DNA of 50,912 bases. Origin: Bacillus massilioanorexius. Its GTDB lineage: Bacteria > Bacillota > Bacilli > Bacillales > DSM-1321. Below the pieces are notes generated by a model. That model searched no databases. It saw only the letters and a program-made list of their open reading frames with translations, and was not told the DNA's origin. Location: positions 1-50,912 of the forward strand of contig NZ_CABKRX010000092.1 of assembly GCF_902374955.1 (NCBI RefSeq), written 5' to 3'. Positions 16,231-23,988 of this stretch are shown here, piece after piece (the stretch's first letter is position 1; every line of letters begins with the position of its first letter). Both the position numbers and the translations under genes were made by a program.

Positions 16231-17199
16231 TTATTCAAAAGGATATATAATACCCCAATCTTCTCGAATACGAGTCATCATATCCATTACATCCATGGTT
16301 AATGGTAATGTGCTATTCTGTTGTTTGTTTTGAACATAATTGTTCATATCATCAATCTCATACTCAAGAGCTCTTGAAGTGTCTCCAGCTTCTATTAATT
16401 CTGTTATACCATTCGTATAGGTAATAACGGCTTTATCCGCTCTCGGAAAATCATCAACAGTAATAAAACCGTGTTCACATGCAACAATACCTCTTTTAGG
16501 CATTTTAGATCTCATAGTTAATGATACAACTGCCATTTCACCATGGTCATTTTTTAAAAGGATACTAGATTGTTCATCGACACCCGTTTCGAATTTCTTA
16601 ACTGTTGTTAAGATTTCATTTGGTTGACTTGAAAGAAAATACCTTGTGAAAGACAGAGCATATGTGCCTATATCTAATAAGGCTCCACCAGCTAACCCCA
16701 TATTGAAAAAACGATTCTTTACATCATACTCTTTGCAACTACCAAATGAAACTTGTATCATTTTCACTTTTCCAAGTGTTCCGCTGTTTATGATTTCTTT
16801 CAATTTTTTATATAGAGGCATGTGAAATATCGTCATAGCTTCACACACTACGAGATTTTTCTTATTTGCTAACGTAATGATTTCATTTAATTGTTTACTA
16901 TTTACTGTAATGGCTTTTTCACATAATACATGTTTATTTTGGCGAAGACATTTGATAATGTATTCATAATGATTACAATGAGGTGTTGCGATATATACAA
17001 CATCAATATTATCATCATTCAGCATTTCTTCATAACTGCCATAGGCTTTTTCTATATTATAAGTATTTGCAAATGTTATTGCTTTATTTAAATCTCTAGA
17101 AGCAACGGCATAAATGGTTTGTCCATCGTTGTTTAATGCTTGTGAAAAGTCACGCGCTATCATCCCTGGCCCAAGAATTGCCCAATTCAATTTTTTCAT
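16231..17199 (-). CDS. Gfo/Idh/MocA-family NAD(P)-dependent oxidoreductase
   Basis: A 322-residue sugar or polyol dehydrogenase. The N-terminal Rossmann domain has the dinucleotide motif LGPGMIARDF (residues 8-17) and the family sequence HVLCEKAITVNSKQL, where CEK replaces the usual EKP; the Lys is the conserved catalytic residue. The second half carries GGALLDIGTYAL, typical of the C-terminal alpha/beta domain. It lies 12 nt downstream of rpiA in one operon controlled by the divergent SorC regulator. The substrate is probably a sugar, sugar acid or inositol-like compound taken up under control of that regulator, but no transporter is present here. Confidence 0.85.
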   Translation of the reverse strand: MKKLNWAILGPGMIARDFSQALNNDGQTIYAVASRDLNKAITFANTYNIEKAYGSYEEMLNDDNIDVVYIATPHCNHYEYIIKCLRQNKHVLCEKAITVNSKQLNEIITLANKKNLVVCEAMTIFHMPLYKKLKEIINSGTLGKVKMIQVSFGSCKEYDVKNRFFNMGLAGGALLDIGTYALSFTRYFLSSQPNEILTTVKKFETGVDEQSSILLKNDHGEMAVVSLTMRSKMPKRGIVACEHGFITVDDFPRADKAVITYTNGITELIEAGDTSRALEYEIDDMNNYVQNKQQNSTLPLTMDVMDMMTRIREDWGIIYPFE

Positions 17200-17211
17200 A
17201 ATGATACCTCA

Positions 17212-17892
17212 CTATTTTTTTGACATTATTTTTATATCTTGATCATCTGAAATGATGATTTTCGTTACAACATTTGTAAAAAGTGATGTTTCAATAACCC
17301 CAGCGATTCCTTTTAGACTTGTTTCAAGTGCTATTACATCGTTTACATTTTGAAAATAGGCATCTAGTAATAAATGTCCATTATCACTTATGGTCATACC
17401 ATCTTTAGCAGCACTTGTTCTCGCCACAACTTTTCCGCCTAATTCACGTATTCTTTTTTCAACATATGAAAACGCATCCTCAAGTACTTCTAATACTACA
17501 GGATGTTTAAACGTTAAACTTTGAACTAGTTTTGTCGTATCAATTAATAAAATGTATTCTTCAGCCATTTGAGCAATTAACTTTTCTTTTGTATGAATCC
17601 CACCAGCGCTTTTTAAAGCACAAAACTGCTCATCTACTTCATCACACCCATCAAAGGCTATCGAAATGTGACTAATATCGGAAGTTGGAAGAACTTCTAA
17701 TCCATTTTTTAAACATAACATTTTTGTTTAAAAGGAAGGAGTCACAACCTTAACATCAAGCTCATTAGACTCTTTAATATACTGAATCAAATGAGAAATG
17801 GTCATTCCACCACCAAGACCTATAATGCTATTGTTTTCAATCAATGTTAAAGCTTCTTTGGCACACCTTTTTTTGGAATCATCGTTATTCAA
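17212..17892 (-). pseudogene. rpiA: Ribose-5-phosphate isomerase A with an internal stop codon
   Basis: The reading frame encodes a divergent RpiA, which interconverts ribose-5-phosphate and ribulose-5-phosphate. Recognisable parts are IIGLGGGMTISHLIQ (phosphate loop), IAFDGCDEVD (usually DGADEVD), KSAGGIHTKEKLIA (usually KGGGGALLREK) and the C-terminal GVIETSLF. A single TAA at 17728-17730 (codon 55, between VVTPSF and TKMLCLKNG) interrupts an otherwise continuous frame. Full length would be about 226 residues, normal for RpiA. Start is TTG 17892 after AGAGGAG. It precedes the oxidoreductase in an operon under the SorC regulator. Because of the divergent motifs it may be a paralogue acting on another pentose phosphate. 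It is probably inactive unless the stop is an error. Confidence 0.75.
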
Positions 17893-17917
17893 TACTAATT
17901 CACTCCTCTTATTAAAC

Positions 17918-17990
17918 GCACATATGTGCAACGCGATAAAATATGTGCAATTCACGTTTTTAGTCTACACTCGCTTTCACAAACTGTCAA
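17918..17990 (-). promoter_or_regulatory. Promoter and operator of the rpiA-oxidoreductase operon
   Basis: On the - strand a perfect -35 TTGACA (17990-17985) and -10 TAGACT (17967-17962) are 17 bp apart. Downstream, between promoter and gene, lies the palindrome GCACATATGTGC (17918-17929) and a partial copy AATATGTGC (17940-17948). The shared CACATATGTG core with the regulator's own promoter region marks it as the likely SorC-type operator, positioned to block transcription. Confidence 0.75.
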
Positions 17991-18018
17991 ACGTTTATAT
18001 AAGTGCTTTTTTCATCAT

Positions 18019-18073
18019 TTGACTTAACAGATAGACAATTATATACTCAAAGCAAATATTTACACATATGTGT
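18019..18073 (+). promoter_or_regulatory. Promoter and operator of the SorC regulator gene
   Basis: TTGACT (18019-18024) and TATACT (18042-18047) are 17 bp apart. ACACATATGTGT (18062-18073) follows at once and shares CACATATGTG with the operator of the divergent operon, which suggests autoregulation. Confidence 0.7.
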
Positions 18074-18091
18074 TTAAGGTAGTGAAGAAGC

Positions 18092-19063
18092 ATGATTCCA
18101 TCAGAAGAAAAAAAGTTACTAATCAAAATAGCACAAATGTATTACGAACAAGACTTAACACAAAGTCAAATTTCTAAAGAATTAGGTATCTATCGAACGA
18201 CAATTAGTAGAATGTTAAAAACAGCTCGTGAAAAAGGAATTGTAAAAATATCCATACAATATGATACTGAAGAAACATATACATACGAAGAAACCATTAA
18301 AAATAGGTTTGGATTAAAGCATGTTATTGTTGTACCAATAGAAGCAGAACAACCTGAAAAGAGTAGACTAAAAGCAATGGGGCAAGCCTCTGCGAGATTC
18401 ATTAGAAATATATTAAAAGACAATGATATAATTGGTTTTTCTTGGGGTAGTAGTTTAGCTGAGATGGTAAATGAAATTCAAACACTTGATAAGAAGAATA
18501 TCATTTGTATACCTATGGTTGGAGGCCCATCAGGTGTGTTAGAAAGCAGGTACCATGTAAATACTATTTGTTATAATGCATCTTTAAAACTTCATGGAAA
18601 TTCTGTTATGATTGACGTGCCAGCGATTGTAGGGAAAAAAGAAACAAGAAATGACATCATTCAATCGAATCATTTCCAAGAAATTGCTAAGCTTTGGAAT
18701 CAGATTAATATTGCTATATTTGGAATTGGTTCTGCAAATATTACCAGTAAAGCTAGTTGGAGTGCCTTCTACGGTGATGCTATTATTAAAGAACTAGAAG
18801 AAGGAAAAGTGGTAGGAGATATTTGTTCGCGATTTTTTGATGCTTTAGGAAATCAGGTGAATACAAGTATATATGATCGTACCATTTCTATACAATTAGA
18901 TGTACTAAAAAAGACAAGATATTCGATCGGGATTGCTGAATCTGCTGAAAAGGTATCTGCCATAATTGGTGCGCTAAATGGTGGATATTTGAATGTTTTA
19001 GTGACAACTGAAGATACAGCTAGACAAATTGTTGAACATACAAAAGACTACGAAAAAAGATAG
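18092..19063 (+). CDS. SorC/DeoR-type sugar-binding transcriptional regulator
   Basis: A 323-residue regulator of the SorC family, which includes DeoR of B. subtilis and CggR. The N-terminal helix-turn-helix is at about residues 20-50 (LTQSQISKELGIYRTTISRM). The rest is the NagB/RpiA-like sugar-phosphate sensing domain (IIGFSWGSSLAEMV, MVGGPSG, IFGIGSANITSKASW, ALNGGYLNVLVTTEDTA). It is divergent from the rpiA-oxidoreductase operon, and matching palindromes lie in both promoter regions. The inducer is likely a phosphorylated pentose or related sugar. The terminator stem begins inside its last codon. Confidence 0.88.
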   Translation: MIPSEEKKLLIKIAQMYYEQDLTQSQISKELGIYRTTISRMLKTAREKGIVKISIQYDTEETYTYEETIKNRFGLKHVIVVPIEAEQPEKSRLKAMGQASARFIRNILKDNDIIGFSWGSSLAEMVNEIQTLDKKNIICIPMVGGPSGVLESRYHVNTICYNASLKLHGNSVMIDVPAIVGKKETRNDIIQSNHFQEIAKLWNQINIAIFGIGSANITSKASWSAFYGDAIIKELEEGKVVGDICSRFFDALGNQVNTSIYDRTISIQLDVLKKTRYSIGIAESAEKVSAIIGALNGGYLNVLVTTEDTARQIVEHTKDYEKR

Positions 19064-19096
19064 GTTCATCCATCATCATGGAAGAGCCTATTTTTA
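19060..19096 (+). terminator. Terminator after the SorC regulator gene
   Basis: A 14-bp imperfect stem from ATAGGTTC (19060) to GAGCCTAT (ending 19091), with one mismatch, is followed by TTTTTAT. It overlaps the stop codon. Confidence 0.75.
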
Positions 19097-19257
19097 TTTA
19101 TATAAATAGAAGTATTCTTGAAAAATGTTATACAAGAAAAATAAAAAAAAGGATATAATAATGATTTCTGTTAGAAAATCTAAGTTTTTTATATAGAAAT
19201 AATAAATTTTATTTACAACATCGAAAATGGACATACTTTGTATAGAGGAGAGTAGGT

Positions 19258-19914
19258 ATGAAAAAAAGGATTTTAATTGTAGAAGATGAAATTGCCATTT
19301 CCAATTTAATAAAATTAAATTTAAATTTAGCCAATTATGAAACGGAGCAAGTTTTCGACGGGAAGTCCGCAATCGATATTATTGAAAGAGAGCATTTTGA
19401 TTTAGTACTCCTAGACGTTATGATTCCAGAAATAGATGGGTTTTCAGTCATGAAAAAAATTCATTTTATTGGTGTACCGGTCATTTTTTTAACGGCAAAA
19501 AATACGGTAATGGATAAAGTAACTGGATTACGTTTGGGTGCCGAAGATTATATCGTGAAGCCTTTTGAAACGCTGGAATTGTTAGCAAGAATTGAAACCG
19601 TCCTACGTAGATTTGGAAGTGAAGAAACGACACTTTCATATAAAAATATTACCATTAACTTAAATGAAAGAGTTGTAAAGAAACAAGACCAGCTTGTTGA
19701 TTTAACAAAAAAGGAATTCGAATTACTCTGTATTCTCGTTCAAAACGTAAATATTGCATTATCACGAGCTACTTTACTTGAAAAAGTATGGTCTTTTGAT
19801 TTTGAAGGAGGAACGAGAACCGTTGACATGCATATACGTGCATTAAGAAAAAAGCTAGACCTTAATAAAGAGATTAAAACAGTATTTAAAGTTGGTTATA
19901 GACTGGAGAGCTAA
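19258..19914 (+). CDS. OmpR-family two-component response regulator
   Basis: A 218-residue regulator with a receiver domain (VEDE at 8-11, phosphoacceptor Asp53 in LLDVM, Thr79, Lys101 in VKPF) and a C-terminal winged-helix DNA-binding domain (LTKKEFELLCIL, TRTVDMHIRALRKKL, VFKVGYRL). It is activated by the histidine kinase encoded 1 nt downstream. GAGGAGAG precedes ATG 19258. The following lipoprotein and perhaps the polysaccharide deacetylase are candidate targets or accessory parts, suggesting a cell-envelope stress system. Confidence 0.92.
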   Translation: MKKRILIVEDEIAISNLIKLNLNLANYETEQVFDGKSAIDIIEREHFDLVLLDVMIPEIDGFSVMKKIHFIGVPVIFLTAKNTVMDKVTGLRLGAEDYIVKPFETLELLARIETVLRRFGSEETTLSYKNITINLNERVVKKQDQLVDLTKKEFELLCILVQNVNIALSRATLLEKVWSFDFEGGTRTVDMHIRALRKKLDLNKEIKTVFKVGYRLES

Positions 19915-19915
19915 C

Positions 19916-21334
19916 ATGAAAATTTGGCAAAAGGTATATATTTTTTCGGTGTTAATCTTTTTTATTATCTTTAATACCACTAATATCTTTATCATTGAAA
20001 AAAAATACCGTACTATGCTTAATAATGATATTCAATTAGCCCTCGCAGAGCAATTTAGTTTTTATTCAGGATTAAATGTCAGTATCCCTCTGTATACTCA
20101 GATGCAGTTGTATTCAACCAATATATATTCAATGGAAAATCTCATTTCTAATTCTATAAAAAACTATATTGAAAGTAACAGCAAAAATGAAGCAATTGTA
20201 GAGGTAATGGATAAAGAGGGGGCCATTTTATATAGTAATGCTCCCTTTAAAATACCCACGAATCGTAAGGAAATAGAAGACTTAAAAGAAAACACTAGGC
20301 ATTATATCATACGAGATATAGATGACAAAACATATATTTTTATTTCAAACCTCATTACTATAGAAAAAGAGGACTATATTTTAACTTATATTCGCGATAT
20401 ATCACCTGTTTTTAAAGATCGTAAAAATGACTATTCATTATTTTTAAAAATTGATTTTGCTGCCACAATACTATTTGTTGTTATGATGTTTTTTGTAAGT
20501 AGCTACATAACACGTCCTATTCATCATCTTATCGATGCAACCAAACGAATATCCAAAGGTCATTTTTCAGAAAAAGTTCGAGTTCAAACCAAAGATGAGT
20601 TTGCTATACTGGCAAAGCATTTTAATACTATGTCAGACATGATTGAAGAGAAGATTAATGAATTAAAAAAAAACAATGAAGAAAAACAAAGATTTATAAA
20701 TAATTTAACCCATGAATTAAAAACACCTCTCACCTCCATTATCGGTTATTCTGATTTGTTAAGGAAAACTAAATATGATGAAAAGATTTTCAATGAAGGG
20801 CTGCATTATATATACAAAGAAGGTAAACGTCTTGAAGACTTAGCTTCACACTTAATGCGTTTATTAGATAAAGATGAAAATGTATTGCTAAAAAATGAAT
20901 CGATATTAGATGTCATTCTTGATATTAAAGGAGCTATCACCCCATATTTAAACGAAAAAAATATGAACTTACTTATCGAAGGAAAAGATTTTAAAGTTGA
21001 TATGGAAAGAGAATTAATAAAAATTGTTATTTCTAATTTAGTTACGAATAGTATTAAAGCTTCTCCTGAAGGGACAACAATTGAAATTCATGTAAATAAT
21101 AAGGATTTTAAAATTGAAGTTAAGGACTATGGTTGTGGTATCCCTAGAGAACATATAAAAAACGTATTTGAACCATTTTTTATGGTCAATAAATCGAGAA
21201 CGAGAAATAATAATGGTGCGGGGTTAGGGTTAGCTATTTGCAAACGAATTATGGATATTCATCATGGTAGCATCATGATTGAAAGTGAAGTAGGAAAAGG
21301 AACAGTTGTTACTTTACTTTTTGATTCTAAATAA
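19916..21334 (+). CDS. Membrane sensor histidine kinase
   Basis: A 472-residue sensor kinase for the preceding response regulator. A first membrane segment lies at about residues 7-28, followed by an extracellular sensor region of about 150 residues and a second membrane segment at about 180-200. Then come a HAMP linker (SSYITRPIHHLI, ISKGHFSEKV), a HisKA domain with phospho-acceptor His266 in HELKTPLTSIIGYSD, and an ATPase domain with N-box ISNLVTNSIKAS, DYGCGIP and GAGLGLAIC. ATG 19916 follows the regulator stop by 1 nt and has GGAGAG upstream. The signal sensed is unknown. Confidence 0.92.
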   Translation: MKIWQKVYIFSVLIFFIIFNTTNIFIIEKKYRTMLNNDIQLALAEQFSFYSGLNVSIPLYTQMQLYSTNIYSMENLISNSIKNYIESNSKNEAIVEVMDKEGAILYSNAPFKIPTNRKEIEDLKENTRHYIIRDIDDKTYIFISNLITIEKEDYILTYIRDISPVFKDRKNDYSLFLKIDFAATILFVVMMFFVSSYITRPIHHLIDATKRISKGHFSEKVRVQTKDEFAILAKHFNTMSDMIEEKINELKKNNEEKQRFINNLTHELKTPLTSIIGYSDLLRKTKYDEKIFNEGLHYIYKEGKRLEDLASHLMRLLDKDENVLLKNESILDVILDIKGAITPYLNEKNMNLLIEGKDFKVDMERELIKIVISNLVTNSIKASPEGTTIEIHVNNKDFKIEVKDYGCGIPREHIKNVFEPFFMVNKSRTRNNNGAGLGLAICKRIMDIHHGSIMIESEVGKGTVVTLLFDSK

Positions 21335-21349
21335 TGGTAGGAGAAATAA

Positions 21350-22052
21350 ATGAATTATATTCGTATTAGTCTTATCTTTCTAGTTGGAATATTCCTTACA
21401 GCTTGTAGTGATCTTTCATTACCAATTAAAAAAAATGAGGTAGTAATAGAGAAGATTGATATAAATGATACAGTGAAAAAACCATCGATATTATCTGAAC
21501 AAGAAATAAAAATTAAAGCTCTACAATGGTTAGAAGATGCTTATGATCAAAAAATATATTTAGATAAATTCATCAGTTATGTTGATTATATCGATTCTAC
21601 TTGGATGAGCTATTATAGTAAAGAATATATAAATAAAGTTCTTACTCAATTTAGCAAAAAAGAGATTGAAGATGTGAAGAATGGCTACTATATTGTGACA
21701 TTCGTAAATAATGAAATACGGTCTTATAATAAAGGCCTTTAAATTAGCACTTTCTGCAAAAACAGGGGATGTATTAAAATTTGATTACTATCCTGTGGAC
21801 GGTAGTAACACCGAACGTATTCATACATCTGTTGATTCAGGAAAAACAATAATCGATAATTTTATACAAAATATAGAAAAAACCCCAACCGAACTTGTGG
21901 AAAAAAAAGAAGCTCAGTTAGAGTATCAGCCAGGCTATTTATATACGTATAAAAATGTCGAAAATGAATTATTATATGTTTTTATTTTTGAAACCTCCCC
22001 AAAAATTAATTACTATGCAAAAGGTGTTTTGTCAAAATTAGAAGGAATTTAA
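21350..22052 (+). pseudogene. Lipoprotein gene with a one-base frameshift
   Basis: Two overlapping frames together make one lipoprotein of about 230 residues. The first part (from ATG 21350) has signal and lipobox LTAC (Cys19) and ends at 21742; the second continues to 22052 with FKLALSAKTGDVLKFDYYPV. Removing one G near 21733-21736 joins them as SYNKAFKLALSAK. It follows the histidine kinase by 15 nt and is probably an accessory envelope protein of that two-component system. I do not recognise a family. The break is either a true mutation or a sequencing error at a GG pair. Confidence 0.65.
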
Positions 22053-22084
22053 AGGCAGTTCTACAAAGTAGAATTGCTTTTATT
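22051..22084 (+). terminator. Terminator of the two-component operon
   Basis: Arms 22052-22064 (ending CAGTTCTAC) and 22068-22080 (GTAGAATTGCTTT) pair with two G-U pairs and a 3-nt loop, then TATTTATT. Confidence 0.7.
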
Positions 22085-22223
22085 TATTTGTAACTTACAT
22101 TGATCATTTTAAAATATTTTTTATGTTTTACAACTTATTTACAAGTTCGATGTTATTTCAATATAATTAAATAGTATTATGTGTTTATCGTAAAAGTTTT
22201 ACAAAGAGGAAGAGGATAGAAAA

Positions 22224-23009
22224 ATGAAAAAAAGAAAAAGTAAATTGGCAGCAACTATATTATCAGGTGTGGTTCTTTGTGGATTATTAAATCCATTACC
22301 ATCAGAAGCAGCTACAAAAAAACAAAAGCAAAATCTCATTTCTTTACCTACAATTGAATACAATCAAAAACAAAAGAATGCACCTTTGGTATTTAACGGA
22401 CAATATCGAAAGATAGCGTTTCTAACGATTGATGATGGTCCATCTAAATACTCTGATCAATTGATCAAAATATTGGATCAATATAATGTACCTGCTACTT
22501 TCTTTTTAATTGGGAGCAATATTAAATTATATCCTCAATACGTTAAACAATTTTATGAACGTGGCGATTATGTAGGAATGCACTCTATGACTCATAATTA
22601 TAACAAATTATATACACAAGGTCAGATTGTAAAAGAAATGAAAGAAACGCAAAAGTTAATCACTGAAATCACTGGGGAAGAACCTGTACTATTCCGCTCT
22701 CCATATGGATCTAGCCCCGGATTATCTGAGAAATTAAGAGATCAAGTGGCGCAGGCTGGATTAAAAACATGGGATTGGTCTATTGATTCAAATGATTGGA
22801 GACACCAAAATAACCCCTCGCAAATAGTGGCGGAGATAAAACGCCAGTTAGACAAACCAGTTGAAATCATTTTAATTCACGACAAAAAAGGAACAATTGA
22901 AGCATTACCTCAAATCATTGAAACAATTGAAGCAGCCGGTTATGAGTTTGCTGTTTATGAGGAGTCAAAGCATTTCATGGCAAACTTTACAAAAGATAAA
23001 AGAATTTAA
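22224..23009 (+). CDS. Secreted polysaccharide deacetylase (NodB/PdaA type)
   Basis: An exported carbohydrate esterase family 4 enzyme of 261 residues that removes N-acetyl groups from peptidoglycan or a similar glycan. The signal peptide ends near SEAAT (about residue 30). Catalytic motifs are present: TIDDGPS with Asp70-Asp71 (base and metal ligand), HSMTH with metal ligands His120 and His124, RSPYGSS, DWSIDSNDW and LIHD. Start ATG 22224 follows GAGGAAGAGG. It lies between a two-component system and a YkyA-like lipoprotein, in line with a cell-wall modification role; it may contribute to lysozyme resistance. Confidence 0.88.
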   Translation: MKKRKSKLAATILSGVVLCGLLNPLPSEAATKKQKQNLISLPTIEYNQKQKNAPLVFNGQYRKIAFLTIDDGPSKYSDQLIKILDQYNVPATFFLIGSNIKLYPQYVKQFYERGDYVGMHSMTHNYNKLYTQGQIVKEMKETQKLITEITGEEPVLFRSPYGSSPGLSEKLRDQVAQAGLKTWDWSIDSNDWRHQNNPSQIVAEIKRQLDKPVEIILIHDKKGTIEALPQIIETIEAAGYEFAVYEESKHFMANFTKDKRI

Positions 23010-23029
23010 GAGATTTCGGGAGAGTAAAT

Positions 23030-23635
23030 ATGAAAAAAATATATGTTTTAACGGTTGGTATTATCTTTAGTCTTCTATTAAGTGGATGTAGCAATTATGC
23101 AGAAAAATATTTAGAAAGACACGAAGAAATAGTAAATAACGCATTGCAACAATCGAAACAGCAAATTTTGTTTAAGGAATTAAACAAAGATGAAGAGGAC
23201 CTCTTTACCATTATTATGGAAGAAGGTAGAGATAACATTTCAAATGTGACAGATAAAATTAATCAAGTTTTAGCTGTGATTTCAGATAGTAAGAAGTTAA
23301 TAGATAAAGAGAAATCAAACGTTGCTTTAGTGGATAATCAATTAAAAGATACAGAAAAAATGTTAAATAAATTGAAGGATAACGAACAAAATAACAAAAT
23401 AAAAAATCTTCATAAAACATTTATGGATAGACAAGCAATCTATGTAAAAACGTTAGATAAATATGATTATTTATTAGATCTTGAGAAGGAATTGTACAGC
23501 TCATTAATGAAAGGTTCAGAGTTAAAGGTTGTATCTAATAATATTGATGTCATAAATGAAGTTGGCAAAGAAGTAACAAATCTAGTAAAAGAATTCAACG
23601 AAATGACAAATCAATATAATAAGATTAATATATAA
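23030..23635 (+). CDS. YkyA-family lipoprotein
   Basis: A 201-residue lipoprotein with lipobox LSGC (Cys20) and an almost entirely alpha-helical, coiled-coil rich body (VDNQLKDTEKMLNKLKDNEQ, then LHKTFMDRQAIYVKTLDKYD). This matches the YkyA family of putative cell-wall-binding lipoproteins (B. subtilis YkyA is about 220 residues). It starts 20 nt after the deacetylase stop with its own GGGAGAG site, so the two are probably co-transcribed. The precise function is unknown. Confidence 0.75.
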   Translation: MKKIYVLTVGIIFSLLLSGCSNYAEKYLERHEEIVNNALQQSKQQILFKELNKDEEDLFTIIMEEGRDNISNVTDKINQVLAVISDSKKLIDKEKSNVALVDNQLKDTEKMLNKLKDNEQNNKIKNLHKTFMDRQAIYVKTLDKYDYLLDLEKELYSSLMKGSELKVVSNNIDVINEVGKEVTNLVKEFNEMTNQYNKINI

Positions 23636-23639
23636 TAGT

Positions 23640-23668
23640 AAGAGCACTGTATAAGGTGCTCTTTTATT
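23640..23668 (+). terminator. Terminator after the YkyA-like gene
   Basis: Perfect arms AAGAGCAC (23640-23647) and GTGCTCTT (23656-23663) are followed by a T-rich tail. The gap from here to 23936 shows no gene. Confidence 0.85.
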
Positions 23669-23936
23669 TTGAGAAATTTGCTGATGTTGTTTTTATTAGA
23701 ATGAAAAATATAACTAAATTTGTTTACTTTAATAATATTTCGTTAACTTTTATAGATAAAAATATAGCGATTAATTATTTTGATATAATAAAATAAAAGC
23801 TAAGTTTCTTTTTTATACGATGCACTGAGGTTATTAAAAACAACAAAGTTTTTAGAAAACAAACTATTACATAAAAACAAACTAATAAATATACGGAAAA
23901 TTTGTAAATGTATGTGATATAGAAAGGAGATTAGTT

Positions 23937-23988
23937 GTGAACTCGTATCAAACTAGTATTGATCAAATATTAAAACAAACAGGAAGTA
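23937..23988 (+). other. Out-of-frame N-terminus of the P-type ATPase
   Basis: GAAAGGAG at 23924-23931 is followed by GTG 23937, which opens a short frame (to 24026) beginning MNSYQTSIDQILKQTGSN. That is what the N-terminus of a P2-type Ca2+ ATPase should look like, but it is one base out of frame with the main gene at 23989. A one-base insertion between about 23978 and 23990 explains both. Confidence 0.6.
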
